From positions 1 through 5,726 of the forward strand of contig JAQGMQ010000611.1 of the NCBI GenBank assembly GCA_028292305.1: 5,726 nucleotides of DNA, given 5' to 3'. Numbering within the stretch: the first letter of the stretch is position 1; every line of letters starts with the position of its first letter. The position numbers and the translations under genes are program-made. The notes below the pieces were generated by a model. The model saw only the letters and a list, made by a program, of their open reading frames with translations, ran no database searches and was not told where the DNA came from. Source of the stretch: Rhodoferax sp. (lineage in GTDB: Bacteria > Pseudomonadota > Gammaproteobacteria > Burkholderiales > Burkholderiaceae_C). Below, in pieces: positions 5,433 to 5,726 of this stretch.

Positions 5433-5726
5433 CCACTGCACCGCAAACGGAAACCGTCGCCAAAAAAGACACCCAGAAACTCCAGAGGGCCATCGTCGAC
5501 GGTCTGGAAGACGTGAAAGCGCAGGACATCGCCGTGTTCGACACCGAACATCTTTCGGCGTTGTTCGAGCGTGTGATCGTGGCTTCGGGCACGTCAAACC
5601 GGCAGACAAAAGCACTTGCGGCCAGTGTGCGGGATGCGGTGCGTGACGCAGGCTTTTCCAAGCCGCGTATCGAAGGCGAGGAGAACGGCGAGTGGATCAT
5701 TGTGGATTGCGGCGCAGCAGTTGCGC
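5429..5726 (+). CDS. rsfS: Ribosomal silencing factor RsfS (YbeB/Iojap family), N-terminal 99 codons, runs off the window
   Basis: RsfS binds ribosomal protein uL14 on the 50S subunit and blocks subunit joining when nutrients are scarce. The frame is open from ATG 5429 to the window end. After a polar, Lys/Thr-rich start of about 17 residues come the family blocks 'GLEDVKAQDIAVFDTEHLS' (25-43), 'VIVASGTSNRQTKALA' (49-64) and 'GEWIIVDCG' near the edge. Only the last part of the domain (the usual 'HIM...YYRLEELW' region) is missing. The ATG overlaps the nadD stop as ATGA (5429-5432), and no ribosome binding site is visible, so coupled translation with nadD is likely. Pairing with nadD is a widespread bacterial arrangement, and rlmH usually follows. 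No frameshift or stop is seen in the visible part. Confidence 0.96.
   Translation, partial: MTTAPQTETVAKKDTQKLQRAIVDGLEDVKAQDIAVFDTEHLSALFERVIVASGTSNRQTKALAASVRDAVRDAGFSKPRIEGEENGEWIIVDCGAAVA

Noticed and set aside
1..5726. CRISPR arrays, tRNA or rRNA genes, riboswitches
   Set aside because: No regularly spaced direct repeats, cloverleaf-like sequence or rRNA-like sequence was seen. The non-coding spaces are all under about 100 bases, and none shows a riboswitch core that I recognise.

Overview
The window looks like a chromosomal housekeeping region of a GC-rich betaproteobacterium, most likely of the family Comamonadaceae (Burkholderiales). This rests on three things: the strong G/C bias at third codon positions; the gene order yebC-purD-hemF-nadD-rsfS, which I associate with that group; and two short palindromic repeat units of a kind I recall from Comamonadaceae genomes. 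The family-level placement is from memory and was not tested by a search.

Left edge (1-140): the last 38 codons of an IS4-type transposase read rightward and stop at 115-117. About 23 bases follow that probably contain the end of the insertion sequence. The next gene, a HerA-like/YjgR-type ATPase (141-1664, minus strand), converges on it tail to tail. Its C-terminus looks intact, so the element seems to have landed just behind its stop codon.

Centre (1665-1755): a short, relatively AT-rich divergent intergenic region separates the ATPase gene from a rightward gene cluster and presumably holds promoters for both directions.

Right part (1756-5726): five genes on the plus strand are packed with gaps of 15 and 9 bases, a disputed junction of up to 83 bases, and one ATGA overlap. 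They encode YebC (a YebC/TACO1-family regulator or translation factor), PurD (second step of purine synthesis), HemF (oxygen-dependent coproporphyrinogen III oxidase, heme synthesis), NadD (nicotinate-nucleotide adenylyltransferase, NAD synthesis) and the first 99 codons of RsfS (ribosomal silencing factor), which runs off the window. The layout suggests one growth-related transcription unit linking nucleotide, heme and NAD synthesis to ribosome control.

No new multi-gene system is visible. The most unusual material is around nadD: a hairpin repeat lies at the hemF/nadD junction and makes the nadD start ambiguous. A second palindromic repeat lies in frame inside nadD and carries a perfect extended -10 promoter sequence pointing at rsfS. 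The NadD nucleotide-binding signature has Met where Gly is usual.
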